From contig CAJPOT010000004.1 in NCBI GenBank assembly GCA_905372355.1, forward strand, positions 143,535 through 207,534: DNA of 64,000 nucleotides, given 5' to 3'. The notes below the pieces were generated by a model that was not told where the DNA came from, did not search any database, and saw nothing but the letters and a program-made list of their open reading frames with translations. How positions within the stretch are numbered: position 1 is the first letter of the stretch; the number at the start of each line of letters is the position of its first letter. The translations under genes and the position numbers were made by a program. Below, piece after piece: positions 1 through 8,155 of this stretch. The stretch comes from an uncultured Selenomonas sp. (GTDB taxonomy: Bacteria; Bacillota; Negativicutes; Selenomonadales; Selenomonadaceae).

Positions 1-359
1 TCGCCGTGAAGAGCGAAGGCCGGCTTCTCCTTCTGCACCGCCTCATGGTGCTCCTCGTCATGGCGCTTGCCGCCCTCTTCGCCATCTGCTTCATCGACAG
101 CGAGGTGCTCGTCTGGAACTACCTGTCGATGGCGCTTCGCGGCGGCGGCATCTTCCTGCCGCTGACACTGGCGATTTTCTTTCCTGAGCGGCTTTCCCCG
201 CGCTGGTCCATCGCCTCCATGCTGCTTTCTACGGCAGCCGCTACGGCGGCAGCCGTCGCAGGAAGCGCCATCCATCCGCTCTTCATCGGGCTGATCGTCA
301 GTGCGGCACTCATCTTGCCGGGAATTCGTAAAAACCATACACGGAGGAATCTCTCATGA
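1..359 (+). CDS. C-terminal part of a membrane transporter, probably sodium:solute symporter (SSS) family
   Basis: The reading frame is open to the left edge, so only about 118 C-terminal residues are present. They are very hydrophobic and form three or four membrane segments (roughly residues 8-28, 42-60, 69-87 and 91-107), ending in a short basic cytoplasmic tail. The segment around the GGGIFLPLTLAIFFPERLSP stretch resembles the late membrane helices of sodium:solute symporters, which take up amino acids, carboxylates or similar solutes. The stop codon overlaps the ATG of the next gene (ATGA), so the two are probably co-transcribed and translationally coupled. The family call is tentative because the sodium-site helices lie outside the window. 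Any multi-pass transporter is an alternative. Confidence 0.55.
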   Translation, partial: AVKSEGRLLLLHRLMVLLVMALAALFAICFIDSEVLVWNYLSMALRGGGIFLPLTLAIFFPERLSPRWSIASMLLSTAAATAAAVAGSAIHPLFIGLIVSAALILPGIRKNHTRRNLS

Positions 360-1660
360 CAAATACAGCCATACCCGCAGCGGCGGAAGAACTGCTCGGT
401 TTCATCCAATGCTCGACCTCCCCTTTTCATGTCGTAGAGGAGAGCGCCAAGAGACTTCTTCGTGCGGGCTTTCAAGAACTCAAACCCGCGGACTCGTGGC
501 GTCTTGCCGCCGGCGGACGCTACTTCCTGCGCGTCTACGGTTCGACGCTCCTCGCCTTCGTCGTCGGCGAGAAGCCGCTCAAGAGCCACGGCACGCCGCT
601 CCTTATGGCGGCGGCGCACACGGACTTCCCGTGCTTTCGCCTGAAGCCCGAGGCAGGCATGACACGCGACGGCTGCGGCACGCTCAACGTCGAAACGTAC
701 GGCGGACTCATCCTGCGCACCTGGCTCGACCGGCCGCTCTCGCTCGCGGGCAAGATCGTGCTGCGCGGCAAGGACGCCTTTCATCCCGAGGTGCGGCTCG
801 TCGACTTTCAAAAGCCGCTCATGACGATCCCGAGCCTTGCCATCCACATGGACCGTGACGTCAACAAAGACGGCGCGCTGAACGCGCAAAAAGACATGCT
901 GCCGCTCGCCGCGCTCGTCGGTAGGGACGCAGAAGAGGACTTCTTCCTCGCCTGGCTCGCCGAAGCCTGCGAAACAGAGCGGGACGCCATCCTCTCCTAC
1001 GATCTCGGCGCTTACCCTTGCGAGACGGGCTGCACCTTCGGACTTCGCGACGAATTCATCTCCTCGCCGAGGCTCGACAACCTCACCTCCGTGCTCGCCT
1101 GCCTCAAGGGCATCGAAGAAGCGCATCCCACACAGGGCATCCGCCTCATCGCGCTCTTCGACAACGAGGAGGTCGGCAGCCGCACGAAGCAGGGCGCCGG
1201 CTCCGCCGTGCTCGGCGATGCGCTGCGCCGCATCTATCAAGAGCTTTCGGGCGAAAGCGACGCCGTCTGCCGTGCGCTCGCCGACGGCTTTTTGCTCTCC
1301 GTCGACGTGGCGCACGCCGTCCATCCTTCGCACGCGGCGAAAAGCGATCCCGTCGTGCGTCCCGCGCTCGCAGCAGGCGTCGTCCTCAAGCAGGCGGCGT
1401 CACAGAGCTACGCGGGAGATGCCGAAGCCTCCGCCATCGTGCGCGCGCTTGCCGAAGAGCATGAGATTCCCTGGCAGAGGTTCGTGAACCGCGCCGACAG
1501 CCGCGGCGGTTCGACGCTCGGCGCCATCGCCTCCTCCTTCGTCCCCGTGCGCACGATGGACATCGGAGCTCCCATTCTCGCCATGCATTCGGCGCGCGAG
1601 ACGATGGGCGTCGCCGACCAAGAATCGCTTGAGCGGCTTCTCACGGCCTTTCTCGCTTGA
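356..1660 (+). CDS. apeB: M18 family aminopeptidase
   Basis: The 434-residue product matches the usual length of M18 metallo-aminopeptidases, cytoplasmic di-zinc enzymes that remove N-terminal (often acidic) residues from peptides. The metal site can be followed: HTD at residues 88-90, a later DNEE in FDNEEVGSRT near residue 260, SVDVAHAVHP near 315, and MHSARE near 412. The N-terminal TSPFHVV at about 21-27 is also typical. The start is the ATG that overlaps the stop of the upstream transporter gene. Pairing with a transporter suggests peptide or amino-acid salvage, but this is inference. A strong hairpin terminator follows. Confidence 0.92.
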   Translation: MTNTAIPAAAEELLGFIQCSTSPFHVVEESAKRLLRAGFQELKPADSWRLAAGGRYFLRVYGSTLLAFVVGEKPLKSHGTPLLMAAAHTDFPCFRLKPEAGMTRDGCGTLNVETYGGLILRTWLDRPLSLAGKIVLRGKDAFHPEVRLVDFQKPLMTIPSLAIHMDRDVNKDGALNAQKDMLPLAALVGRDAEEDFFLAWLAEACETERDAILSYDLGAYPCETGCTFGLRDEFISSPRLDNLTSVLACLKGIEEAHPTQGIRLIALFDNEEVGSRTKQGAGSAVLGDALRRIYQELSGESDAVCRALADGFLLSVDVAHAVHPSHAAKSDPVVRPALAAGVVLKQAASQSYAGDAEASAIVRALAEEHEIPWQRFVNRADSRGGSTLGAIASSFVPVRTMDIGAPILAMHSARETMGVADQESLERLLTAFLA

Positions 1661-1697
1661 AAAAGCAAATACCCTCCTGCGCGAAACCGCAGACACG

Positions 1698-1741
1698 AAA
1701 TACTCCCCCGAAAGCCATCCTCGGCTCTCGGGGGAGTATTT
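1698..1741. terminator. Bidirectional intrinsic terminator
   Basis: Arms 1698-1716 and 1723-1741 form a 19-bp stem with one mismatch and a 6-nt loop. The core is GC-rich, and A/T bases at both ends give a short U tract either way. It lies between convergent genes: the aminopeptidase on + and the PilZ gene on -. Confidence 0.85.
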
Positions 1742-1762
1742 CGTCGCAATCTTGTTCCACGT

Positions 1763-2479
1763 TCAAATGCCAAGTCCGCGCTCCAAATACTTGCGCTGCA
1801 GCAGGAAGATACATCGCACGAGCTGGTTCTGCTGCCTCTTGTCAAGATATGCCGCGAAGTGTGCGCCGATATGATAAACGGGCGTCGCAAGCGCCGTGCG
1901 GTCGAGCGAGCGCATGACGATGGCCGTCGTCTTCAGCTCGCCGACGGCGGGCAGATCGGGGATGGCGATCTCGATTTCCATGCCGTCTTCCAGCGGCTCT
2001 TTCCACACGAAAGAAACGCCGTTGCCGCTGATGTCGACGAGCGTCGTGTCCTTCGCCTTGTTCTTGCCGCCGTAGAGATTCGACAAGGTCACCTGCATGG
2101 GAAGCGGCACGGGCACGCGCACGAAATCGCGCTTCTGCTGGCGCTCGACCTCCGCCGGAAGTTCCATGTACCAGATATGATCGGGCAGGGGACTGCTCGC
2201 GCAAAACACCGAAGAAAAGCGATAGGTGCACTTCTCACTCGGCATGGCACAGTGAAAACGTGCGCCGGACTCAGGGCCGTGCGCATATTCGGCATCCGTC
2301 AGGCGCATCTCGACGATCAGACGGTCTGCCGTCATCTCCTTGAGAATTCCTATACGCGTCTTCTTTCCGCCCTCCTGCAAAAAATAGATCTTCTCCTCCA
2401 GCGCGAGCACTTCTTCAGGCGCAAAACATTCTGCCGCCATACTCTCCGTCGTCATATCTCCTCTTCTTCCTGTCATCAC
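1763..2479 (-). CDS. PilZ domain protein with YcgR-type N-terminal domain
   Basis: The product (up to 238 residues) has an N-terminal split-barrel-like YcgR/PilZN region (about 20-110) followed by a PilZ domain. Both c-di-GMP contact motifs are present: RDFVR at 117-121 (RxxxR) and DISGNG at 149-154 (DxSxxG). It is therefore expected to bind c-di-GMP. Proteins of this architecture (YcgR, DgrA) slow or redirect flagellar motility, but here the gene sits in a unit with cbiK and a phosphoesterase, so its output is unknown. The first codon overlaps the preceding stop. In-frame ATGs at residues 2, 9 and 14 are possible starts. A paralogue lies in the flagellar operon at 13295-13978. Confidence 0.85.
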   Translation of the reverse strand: MMTGRRGDMTTESMAAECFAPEEVLALEEKIYFLQEGGKKTRIGILKEMTADRLIVEMRLTDAEYAHGPESGARFHCAMPSEKCTYRFSSVFCASSPLPDHIWYMELPAEVERQQKRDFVRVPVPLPMQVTLSNLYGGKNKAKDTTLVDISGNGVSFVWKEPLEDGMEIEIAIPDLPAVGELKTTAIVMRSLDRTALATPVYHIGAHFAAYLDKRQQNQLVRCIFLLQRKYLERGLGI

Positions 2480-3756
2480 TTCCGCAAACTCACTTCATCG
2501 ACAAGGCTTCCGTCGGGCAGAAAGCACGAAAAGTGCAGACGCTCTGCCGACGCCTCCAATGTCATATAATTGCCGCGCTCAGGCTGGGCGAGCACCTTCT
2601 TGTCGAAACGCGCATTCACAGGCACATCGTAGTAGCAGTTGCCGCAGTTTCCCGTATCGATATAGAAAGGCCCTTCCTTGCTCGGCGCAAAATTCACGAT
2701 AGACCCTAGCCGCCGATACGTATGCTGATGCGCCGTCAAAACGACATCGGGACGCAGTTCATCGAAGAGCGGCATGAGAAGACGCCCCGTCGCACTGATG
2801 TCACCCGTGACGGGATCGCTCAAATCGGGGTAGTCGTACTCGATGACGTCCTTGTGCATCAAGACGATCTTCCACTTCTTGCGGCTCGCCGCCATGTCGC
2901 GGCGCAGCCAAGCCATCTGCTCCTCCAGGAGTCCCGCACGCAATGCCTCGACTTCCTCCCACTGCGTGTTGAGCGCGACGAAGTGGCACGGCCCGTAATC
3001 GAAGGAATAGTACCAATGCGAGAAGCGCAGACTGCCGTTGCCGGGCACGGGAAAGTAGCCAAGCCAAGCCAAGGGCAGGCGACATTGCCAGTCGAGATCA
3101 TACGCTTCATGATTGCCCATCAGCGGAGCGCACGGCAGGCGGCTGATGAGTCCCGCCGCCCCCTCGAACCACTGCCGCCACTGGTAGGCGGCCTCCCCAT
3201 TGTCGACGAGATCACCCATCATGATAAAGAAGTCCGCGTCCGGGTGCTGCGCCGCCGCACTTTCCGCCGCCTTCTTCCATGTGCGATATCCATCCGAGCA
3301 CTGCGAATCGGGAAAGATCAGCGCCTTGAATGCACCGTCCCCCGCTGTCCGCAAGGAAAACCAAGGCGACGATGTATCGCCCGTGCGCAGGCGGTATTCG
3401 TAGGAAGCACCCGGCGAAAGCCCTGTCAGAAGCGCCTCATGCGAAAACAGCCGCTCGCCGCCGTCATCGAGAAGTTTCTCGCTCACCGCGAAAGAAGAAA
3501 ACCCTGCTGCACCCACAAGTCGCAGATCGACGACAGCCTGCACCTCACTCACCGTGGACTCCCATGCAATCATGCGCGAGGTTCGACTGTCCTCGGTGAC
3601 GATCTGCCGCACGAAGAACGCTTCCAGCCCCTCAGCAGCAAAAGCCCTGCGCCAGCGCGCGGGGAACAGACTGCCGATTCCCAGCGAGAACAGCGTCCGC
3701 AGCGATATTTTCAAAAACCCGCGCCGCGACAGCGCCGGTAAAGAGGCAGACAGCAT
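2476..3756 (-). CDS. Tat-exported metallophosphoesterase, purple-acid-phosphatase-like
   Basis: The ATG at 3756 is chosen because AAGGAGG lies 7 nt upstream. It gives 426 residues starting with a classic twin-arginine signal (SRRGFLK, then a hydrophobic run and AFAAEG). A fibronectin-like N-terminal domain (about 45-140) precedes a calcineurin-type catalytic domain with its expected metal-binding motifs: FPDSQ, GDLVDNG, GNHEAYD, MHKD and TAHQHTYRR. This is the layout of purple acid phosphatases and related exported phosphohydrolases. The substrate cannot be inferred. Folding before export fits a metalloenzyme. It overlaps the downstream PilZ gene and starts about 50 nt after cbiK ends, so the three genes form one unit. 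Confidence 0.85.
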   Translation of the reverse strand: MLSASLPALSRRGFLKISLRTLFSLGIGSLFPARWRRAFAAEGLEAFFVRQIVTEDSRTSRMIAWESTVSEVQAVVDLRLVGAAGFSSFAVSEKLLDDGGERLFSHEALLTGLSPGASYEYRLRTGDTSSPWFSLRTAGDGAFKALIFPDSQCSDGYRTWKKAAESAAAQHPDADFFIMMGDLVDNGEAAYQWRQWFEGAAGLISRLPCAPLMGNHEAYDLDWQCRLPLAWLGYFPVPGNGSLRFSHWYYSFDYGPCHFVALNTQWEEVEALRAGLLEEQMAWLRRDMAASRKKWKIVLMHKDVIEYDYPDLSDPVTGDISATGRLLMPLFDELRPDVVLTAHQHTYRRLGSIVNFAPSKEGPFYIDTGNCGNCYYDVPVNARFDKKVLAQPERGNYMTLEASAERLHFSCFLPDGSLVDEVSLRK

Positions 3757-3807
3757 GGCGGAACCTCCTTCGCACCATCCGATGCAGGCCTTCTGCATCC
3801 GTTGCCC

Positions 3808-4752
3808 TCAAAAACGCTTGCTCTCTGCCGCGTCAAGCAGCGCCTCATACGCCTCGGCTGCCCGTGTCGCAAAGATTTTGCGCACAGCGGCGTTCTCTCC
3901 GATGCCCTTGAGAATCGTCTGCACGCAAAAGCCTTCGCGCTCCAAAAGCGATTTGTGCGAATCCGGCTCGTCGCCCGCCATATCGTTCGTCGCATGATCG
4001 CCTGCCACGAGCATCAACGGGGCGAGCGTGACCTTCCTTATGCCCGCCTCCTTGAGCTTCGGCACGACATCGTCCAGATTCGGCCGTCCCTCGACGGTGT
4101 AGATGCAGACGCGCTCTTCACCGAGATTTTCCAAGCGCTCCTGCATGACAGCGTAGTAGGCATTTGCCGGATGCGGCGTACCGTGCGCCATGAGGAGCAC
4201 GGCTTCGTCTTCTGCACGCGCCGGCAACTCCCTCACAACGGCCGCCATGACCTCTGCGACATCATCGCGCTTCTCCTCCTGCCCTTGCCAATAGACGAGC
4301 GGTGTGCCGAGCGTCATACGACGAAACCACGGCTTACACTCGTCGAAGACTTCCCGCTTATAGGCGTACTCGATGCCTGGGATGATGTCGAGCGAGACGA
4401 GAGCGACGCGCGTACAGCCCTCTTCCTTGAGCTTCTGCAGCGCCTCTTCGGGCGTTGGATAGCGGATGCCCTCGTTCTTTTCCACGCGCTCAATAACGAT
4501 GTGCGACGTGAAGGCGAGCATGACCTTGACGGCGGGATGCATGCGCCGCACCTCCTCCGCCACGGCGTCAATCGTCTTCTCGCGCGTCTCCTTGAACGTC
4601 GTGCCGAAACTCATGACGAGGATGGCATCACGTTCCTCACCAGCAGCGAGCGCGGCATTGTCCGCCACAAGCACGCCGAGGCTTGCGGCTCGCCGCAAAG
4701 CGGCGCCCGCCGTCTTGACCTCCTCGTGGAGCTTGTAACCTGTATGTGCCAT
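3808..4752 (-). CDS. cbiK: Anaerobic cobaltochelatase CbiK (sirohydrochlorin cobaltochelatase)
   Basis: The 314 residues match the class II chelatase CbiK in length and motifs: ILVMSFGTTFKETRE near the N terminus, MAHGTPHPANAYY in the middle, and LMLVAGDHATNDMAGDE with its metal-binding histidine toward the end. CbiK inserts Co2+ (or Fe2+) into sirohydrochlorin in the oxygen-independent B12 pathway. There is no signal peptide, so this is the cytoplasmic form rather than the periplasmic heme-linked variant. The start is backed by AAGGAGG 7 nt upstream. No other cob/cbi gene is in the window. It leads a three-gene unit with a phosphoesterase and a PilZ gene, an unusual association. Confidence 0.9.
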   Translation of the reverse strand: MAHTGYKLHEEVKTAGAALRRAASLGVLVADNAALAAGEERDAILVMSFGTTFKETREKTIDAVAEEVRRMHPAVKVMLAFTSHIVIERVEKNEGIRYPTPEEALQKLKEEGCTRVALVSLDIIPGIEYAYKREVFDECKPWFRRMTLGTPLVYWQGQEEKRDDVAEVMAAVVRELPARAEDEAVLLMAHGTPHPANAYYAVMQERLENLGEERVCIYTVEGRPNLDDVVPKLKEAGIRKVTLAPLMLVAGDHATNDMAGDEPDSHKSLLEREGFCVQTILKGIGENAAVRKIFATRAAEAYEALLDAAESKRF

Positions 4753-4772
4753 AGATCTGCCTCCTTTCTTCC

Positions 4773-4802
4773 ATCATAATTCTCTCAAGAATTCCCTGTC
4801 GA
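4773..4802 (-). promoter_or_regulatory. Candidate sigma-A promoter of cbiK
   Basis: On the minus strand a TCGACA -35 (4797-4802) and a TATGAT -10 (4773-4778) are 18 bp apart, each one base off consensus. Transcription would begin about 15 nt before the cbiK ribosome binding site, giving a very short leader. No riboswitch-like structure fits in that space. Confidence 0.5.
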
Positions 4803-4824
4803 ATCGCCGTTCTCCGACAAATCC

Positions 4825-4853
4825 TTGACAAAGCTCACGGTGTCCTTTATAAT
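4825..4853 (+). promoter_or_regulatory. Consensus sigma-A promoter of the tRNA pair
   Basis: TTGACA (4825-4830), a 17-bp spacer and TATAAT (4848-4853) form a perfect consensus promoter ending 34 bp before tRNA-Pro, as expected for a strong stable-RNA promoter. Confidence 0.9.
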
Positions 4854-4887
4854 TTCTTTATTGCGCGATGCGATACATCGGCATTTT

Positions 4888-4964
4888 CGGGGCATGGCTC
4901 AGTTTGGTAGAGCACCTGGCTTGGGACCAGGGGGTCGCAGGTTCAAATCCTGCTGCTCCGACCA
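4888..4964 (+). tRNA. tRNA-Pro (anticodon TGG)
   Basis: A full 77-nt cloverleaf can be folded. The acceptor arms CGGGGCA and TGCTCCG pair with one G-U, the anticodon stem CCTGG/CCAGG encloses loop CTTGGGA with TGG at 4922-4924, and the T stem GCAGG/CCTGC is perfect. The 3' CCA is encoded (4962-4964). Only 2 nt separate it from tRNA-Arg. Confidence 0.97.
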
Positions 4965-4966
4965 TC

Positions 4967-5043
<77 letters not shown>

Positions 5044-5054
5044 AGGATATTGCG

Positions 5055-5082
5055 GGGCTTGGCATTTTTGCCAAGCCCTTTT
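5055..5082 (+). terminator. Intrinsic terminator of the tRNA operon
   Basis: Arms GGGCTTGGC (5055-5063) and GCCAAGCCC (5070-5078) form a perfect 9-bp stem with loop ATTTTT, followed by TTTT. It lies 12 nt after the encoded CCA of tRNA-Arg. Confidence 0.92.
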
Positions 5083-5191
5083 GTTTACTATGAAAGTCCA
5101 AGAAGTCAAGCCCGAAGGGCGCAGACTGATTGGGTAACTTTCATTAAGGGCGGCGCACAATGTCCACAAGGTGGACGTTTATGCGTGTAGT

Positions 5192-6235
5192 TTACTCTTC
5201 GTGCGCACGCTTTTCCATGTGACGAACGAGTTCGATGGCGCCGAGTCCAAGTCCCAGTCGCTGAGAAATTTCCTCCGCGCTCATTCCTTGGCGCAGAAAG
5301 GCACGGATCTGTTCTTGCTGACGGCTCGGAGGCACATCAGGCGACGGGCTTTTCACATCGTCTGCCTCGTCCGCTTCCCGCACAGCGGTCAAATCCTCGT
5401 CCGAAAACTCCGGCGGCTCTTCCTCGTCCGCCGGTTCGTCCTCTTCGTATTCGTCCGCCTCTTCTTCCATCACTGCCTCTTCGTCTTCTTCCTCCGACTC
5501 GTCTTCCTCGTACTCCTCGTACTCATACGCCTCATCATCCTGCGTCTCATCGGGCATTTGGGCCGTCGACAACGCACGGGATGCGGCATCTTCGTGGACG
5601 GGAATCTCCCGACGCATATTCTCCTGCGCCGCCTGAGCGCCATGCGCGATGTTCGCCGCCGTGTCCGTCTCCATTTCTTCAGGCGGCAGCTGCAAATCTA
5701 CCGCACCGCCAATCGGGCTTCCGGCCATCTGCTTCATCAAGGCTGCCTGAAAGCTCGAAGCCGTCTCTCCCGCACCGGCGGTGGAAGCCACAGCAGGCGC
5801 AATGGCTGCAGCGGACGGTGCGGCAACTTCGACGGCAGAAGGGGCGGAAACAGCGGGCGCCGCAGTGACGGGAGAAGCAGTCGGGGGCGCCTGTGTCGCC
5901 GTGCGGGGCGCAGAAGACGCGAACTCCATCTGCTGCGGCAAAGCACCGAGCCGTGCGCCGTAGACCTTCTCCCACTGCGCGAGGGCAGCGAGGCGCTCAT
6001 CCAAAGCCGCCTTCTGCGCGTTCGCCTCCGCCAAAATACGCTCCAATCGTTCGACATGGATCTGCATCCTGCCGATGACGGCGTCACCTGAGCGCTCGAT
6101 CTCATAGCGCAGACGGCTCGCGGAAACTTCGACCGACTCCTTCTCCTTGGCCTTTCCCTTGCTCAAAAGACGCCGCATGATGAGGACGAGCACCGCCCCC
6201 AAGACAATCAATGCGCCCAGAATTTCCGTGATCAC
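5192..6235 (-). CDS. Single-pass membrane protein with acidic linker and small C-terminal domain; SwrB-like by position
   Basis: The 347 residues comprise one N-terminal membrane helix (about 4-20), a basic patch, a probable coiled coil (about 38-90), an Ala/Pro-rich linker (105-165), a strongly acidic Glu/Asp tract (about 228-300) and a C-terminal helix-turn-helix-like segment near RQGMSAEEISQRLGLGLGAI. Bacillus subtilis SwrB, which promotes flagellar export-gate activation, is also a one-helix coiled-coil protein encoded just after sigD at the end of the fla/che operon. The likeness in position and architecture is what I see. Homology is inference. The start is a GTG with GGGGAG about 11 nt upstream. 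A terminator separates it from the preceding gene, so it may have its own promoter. Confidence 0.5.
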   Translation of the reverse strand: MITEILGALIVLGAVLVLIMRRLLSKGKAKEKESVEVSASRLRYEIERSGDAVIGRMQIHVERLERILAEANAQKAALDERLAALAQWEKVYGARLGALPQQMEFASSAPRTATQAPPTASPVTAAPAVSAPSAVEVAAPSAAAIAPAVASTAGAGETASSFQAALMKQMAGSPIGGAVDLQLPPEEMETDTAANIAHGAQAAQENMRREIPVHEDAASRALSTAQMPDETQDDEAYEYEEYEEDESEEEDEEAVMEEEADEYEEDEPADEEEPPEFSDEDLTAVREADEADDVKSPSPDVPPSRQQEQIRAFLRQGMSAEEISQRLGLGLGAIELVRHMEKRAHEE

Positions 6236-6289
6236 TTCTCGCAGCTCCCCTTATCTCCAGAAATCGCTGAGAAATTCAGCTCTCCCTCT

Positions 6290-6333
6290 AAAATAGGGCT
6301 GTCATATGAGTCGACTACGACTTATGACAGCCC
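6290..6333 (-). terminator. Terminator at the end of the fla/che operon
   Basis: Arms at 6323-6333 and 6296-6306 pair over 11 bp (GGGCTGTCATA and complement), with a further 5-bp AGTCG/CGACT stem inside. On the minus strand TATTTT follows. It sits between the small gene ending at 6345 and the gene starting at 6235. Confidence 0.75.
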
Positions 6334-6344
6334 CGTTTCATTCC

Positions 6345-6677
6345 CTACGTAGATATATCAATATTGCGTCCGCGGAACACATCGACGGCGAACCTCTCTG
6401 TTGGCGCTTCCTCCTCCTGCTCGGCATGCCTGTCGCCGCCAGAGCCTCGCCGGCCGCGCCCCTGCTTTTTGCGTCGATCGGGATCGTCCTTGATGCGTTC
6501 TTCTTCTGCCTGATCCTTCTTCCTGACCTGCGTCTGTTTCAACGCCGTTTCCTGCTTGTCACGCACGGCCTGAAAATCCTGCTGCACAGCCGACTGCTGA
6601 TTCATGTTATGCTGTACCTGCGTCGCTTCGGAAGTGCGCGGCACGATTGCTTGCAAACTCATCGGGGTTACATCCAT
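6345..6677 (-). CDS. Small charged protein at the end of the flagellar operon, unknown function
   Basis: The 110-residue product has no membrane segment or signal. After a short N-terminal part it is almost entirely charged and glutamine-rich: a likely helix around QQDFQAVRDKQETALKQ, a basic/glycine stretch (KKQGRGRRGSGG) and an acidic run, ending in FAVDVFRGRNIDIST. I do not recognise a family. The closing hydrophobic/beta-like motif is the part most likely to be conserved. The ATG at 6677 is preferred because GGTGGG-type pairing lies at a usable distance, but 6689 is possible. It follows fapA in the same direction and precedes the operon terminator. Confidence 0.6.
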   Translation of the reverse strand: MDVTPMSLQAIVPRTSEATQVQHNMNQQSAVQQDFQAVRDKQETALKQTQVRKKDQAEEERIKDDPDRRKKQGRGRRGSGGDRHAEQEEEAPTERFAVDVFRGRNIDIST

Positions 6678-6739
6678 GCATCCCACCATCCTTTCCAAGC
6701 GCAGTCAAGGGGACACGATCTGCAAGAACGTCGCTCGTA

Positions 6740-8131
6740 TCAATAAGCGCCCGTGCGGATCTGATCGCCTTCCACGCTCAACGTGCAGCGTTTCTCCTCC
6801 GAATGAACATTCTTGATGACGTTGTTGATCTTGAGCTTCACGCCTGGATATATCGTATCGGCAGCACGAATACGGCCGCGCTTCATGCTCTGAATTTTCT
6901 CCTCAAGTCCGTCCATCTCTTCCAGAAGACGCTCCAACTGGCCCTCTACTTGGAAGCGCACCTTCCCCAACTGTGCGACCATTTCCTGCCTCTCGGGCGG
7001 CAGTTTGCTGATGTCAACCTTGCCGAGCGTCGCGAGCGTCTTCTTGATCTCATCGAGCTTTTTCTTCGTATCGCCGTACTCCTGGCACACTGCCTTGTAC
7101 TGACGCTGCACCATCGGATTGACGCCGACTTCAAGTTTCGTCGCGACATTCGCGGGATTGCCGATCTGCGTCGCCTCGATTTCTTCCCCGGCGAACGTCG
7201 ATCCTCCCATGATCTGCCCGCGCCTGCCGAGCACTGTGACCTTTTTGCCTGCGCGCACCTGTGAATTCAGTACAACGTCGGCAATCGTGACATTATGTCC
7301 CGCTTCGATCTCTGCATTTTCTGCAAAAAATGCCATGAGCGTCCCCTTCGCCTTGACGAAGCCGCGATTCATGCCCTGGATACCGCCCTTGACGAGGATA
7401 TTATTTCCCTCGACCTCGGCGCCCGAAACGATGCCGCCGACCTCGATGTCGCCCGTAGCCTTGACGACGAATCCCGCCTGCACGCTTCCCTGGACAGCGA
7501 CCGCCCCCGTGAAGTCGATGTTGCCCGTGCCGACACCCACATCCTCCTTGATGACGAGGCGAGGGTCGACGCCGATGACTTTTCCTGTATCAACAATTTG
7601 ACCGTCGATATCGGCATAGAGGAAATTCTCATCGCGAATCGAAGCGTTTTTCCCCGCCTTGAATACGAGCGGCCTCCCCTTCTTTTGGTTGACCTTGCCA
7701 CCGAGCACGTTCATGCCCGGCTCTCCGTCCGTCTGCAGAACGCGTTCAGCGAGAAGCTCGCCCTGCTTCACGAGCACGAAGAGGTTCATATTCTTGTAGT
7801 CCGCACGATCATATTCGTCGGTCTTGGGGCGTCCCTTGACCCCGAGGTCGTAGTTCTTCTTCAGATAGGCATCCTCGCCATGCTGAGGCTCCTTGCCAAG
7901 CGCCGCTTCGAAATCCTGGCCATCCTTCGCGCCCTGCTCGATCGCCGCCTCGTCGAGGCCGAATACGACGCCCTTGTCCTGGAGCGCCTTCTTGATCATC
8001 TCCGCCGTCGGATATGCGTTGGAATCCGTGTGGTCAAACCCGACCGTAGCCACCATCTTGTCCGAACTGACATGGATATTGATCTTGCTGTAGACTGGAC
8101 GCTCTCCGTCAACCCTTTCCTGTTCGCTCAT
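6740..8131 (-). CDS. fapA: FapA family protein (DUF342), flagellar assembly protein A
   Basis: The 463 residues show an N-terminal region followed by repeated beta-helix-like turns (the GDIEVGG, VSGAEVEG, LVKGGIQG and VKAKGTL steps, about 225-300) and a C-terminal coiled coil (about 335-420, the KKLDEIKKTLATL and LERLLEEMDGLEEK segments). This is the DUF342/FapA pattern. FapA is known for polar localisation and regulation of flagellar assembly in some bacteria and often sits next to fliA in Firmicutes, as here. AGGAGG lies upstream of the ATG. It follows the sigma-28 gene by 24 nt. Confidence 0.85.
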   Translation of the reverse strand: MSEQERVDGERPVYSKINIHVSSDKMVATVGFDHTDSNAYPTAEMIKKALQDKGVVFGLDEAAIEQGAKDGQDFEAALGKEPQHGEDAYLKKNYDLGVKGRPKTDEYDRADYKNMNLFVLVKQGELLAERVLQTDGEPGMNVLGGKVNQKKGRPLVFKAGKNASIRDENFLYADIDGQIVDTGKVIGVDPRLVIKEDVGVGTGNIDFTGAVAVQGSVQAGFVVKATGDIEVGGIVSGAEVEGNNILVKGGIQGMNRGFVKAKGTLMAFFAENAEIEAGHNVTIADVVLNSQVRAGKKVTVLGRRGQIMGGSTFAGEEIEATQIGNPANVATKLEVGVNPMVQRQYKAVCQEYGDTKKKLDEIKKTLATLGKVDISKLPPERQEMVAQLGKVRFQVEGQLERLLEEMDGLEEKIQSMKRGRIRAADTIYPGVKLKINNVIKNVHSEEKRCTLSVEGDQIRTGAY

Positions 8132-8155
8132 GCCCTTTTTTGCCTCCTTCTTGCC

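Noticed and set aside
4753..4772. Cobalamin riboswitch upstream of cbiK
   Set aside because: The leader is about 15 to 20 nt and cannot hold one; no B12-box sequence is present.
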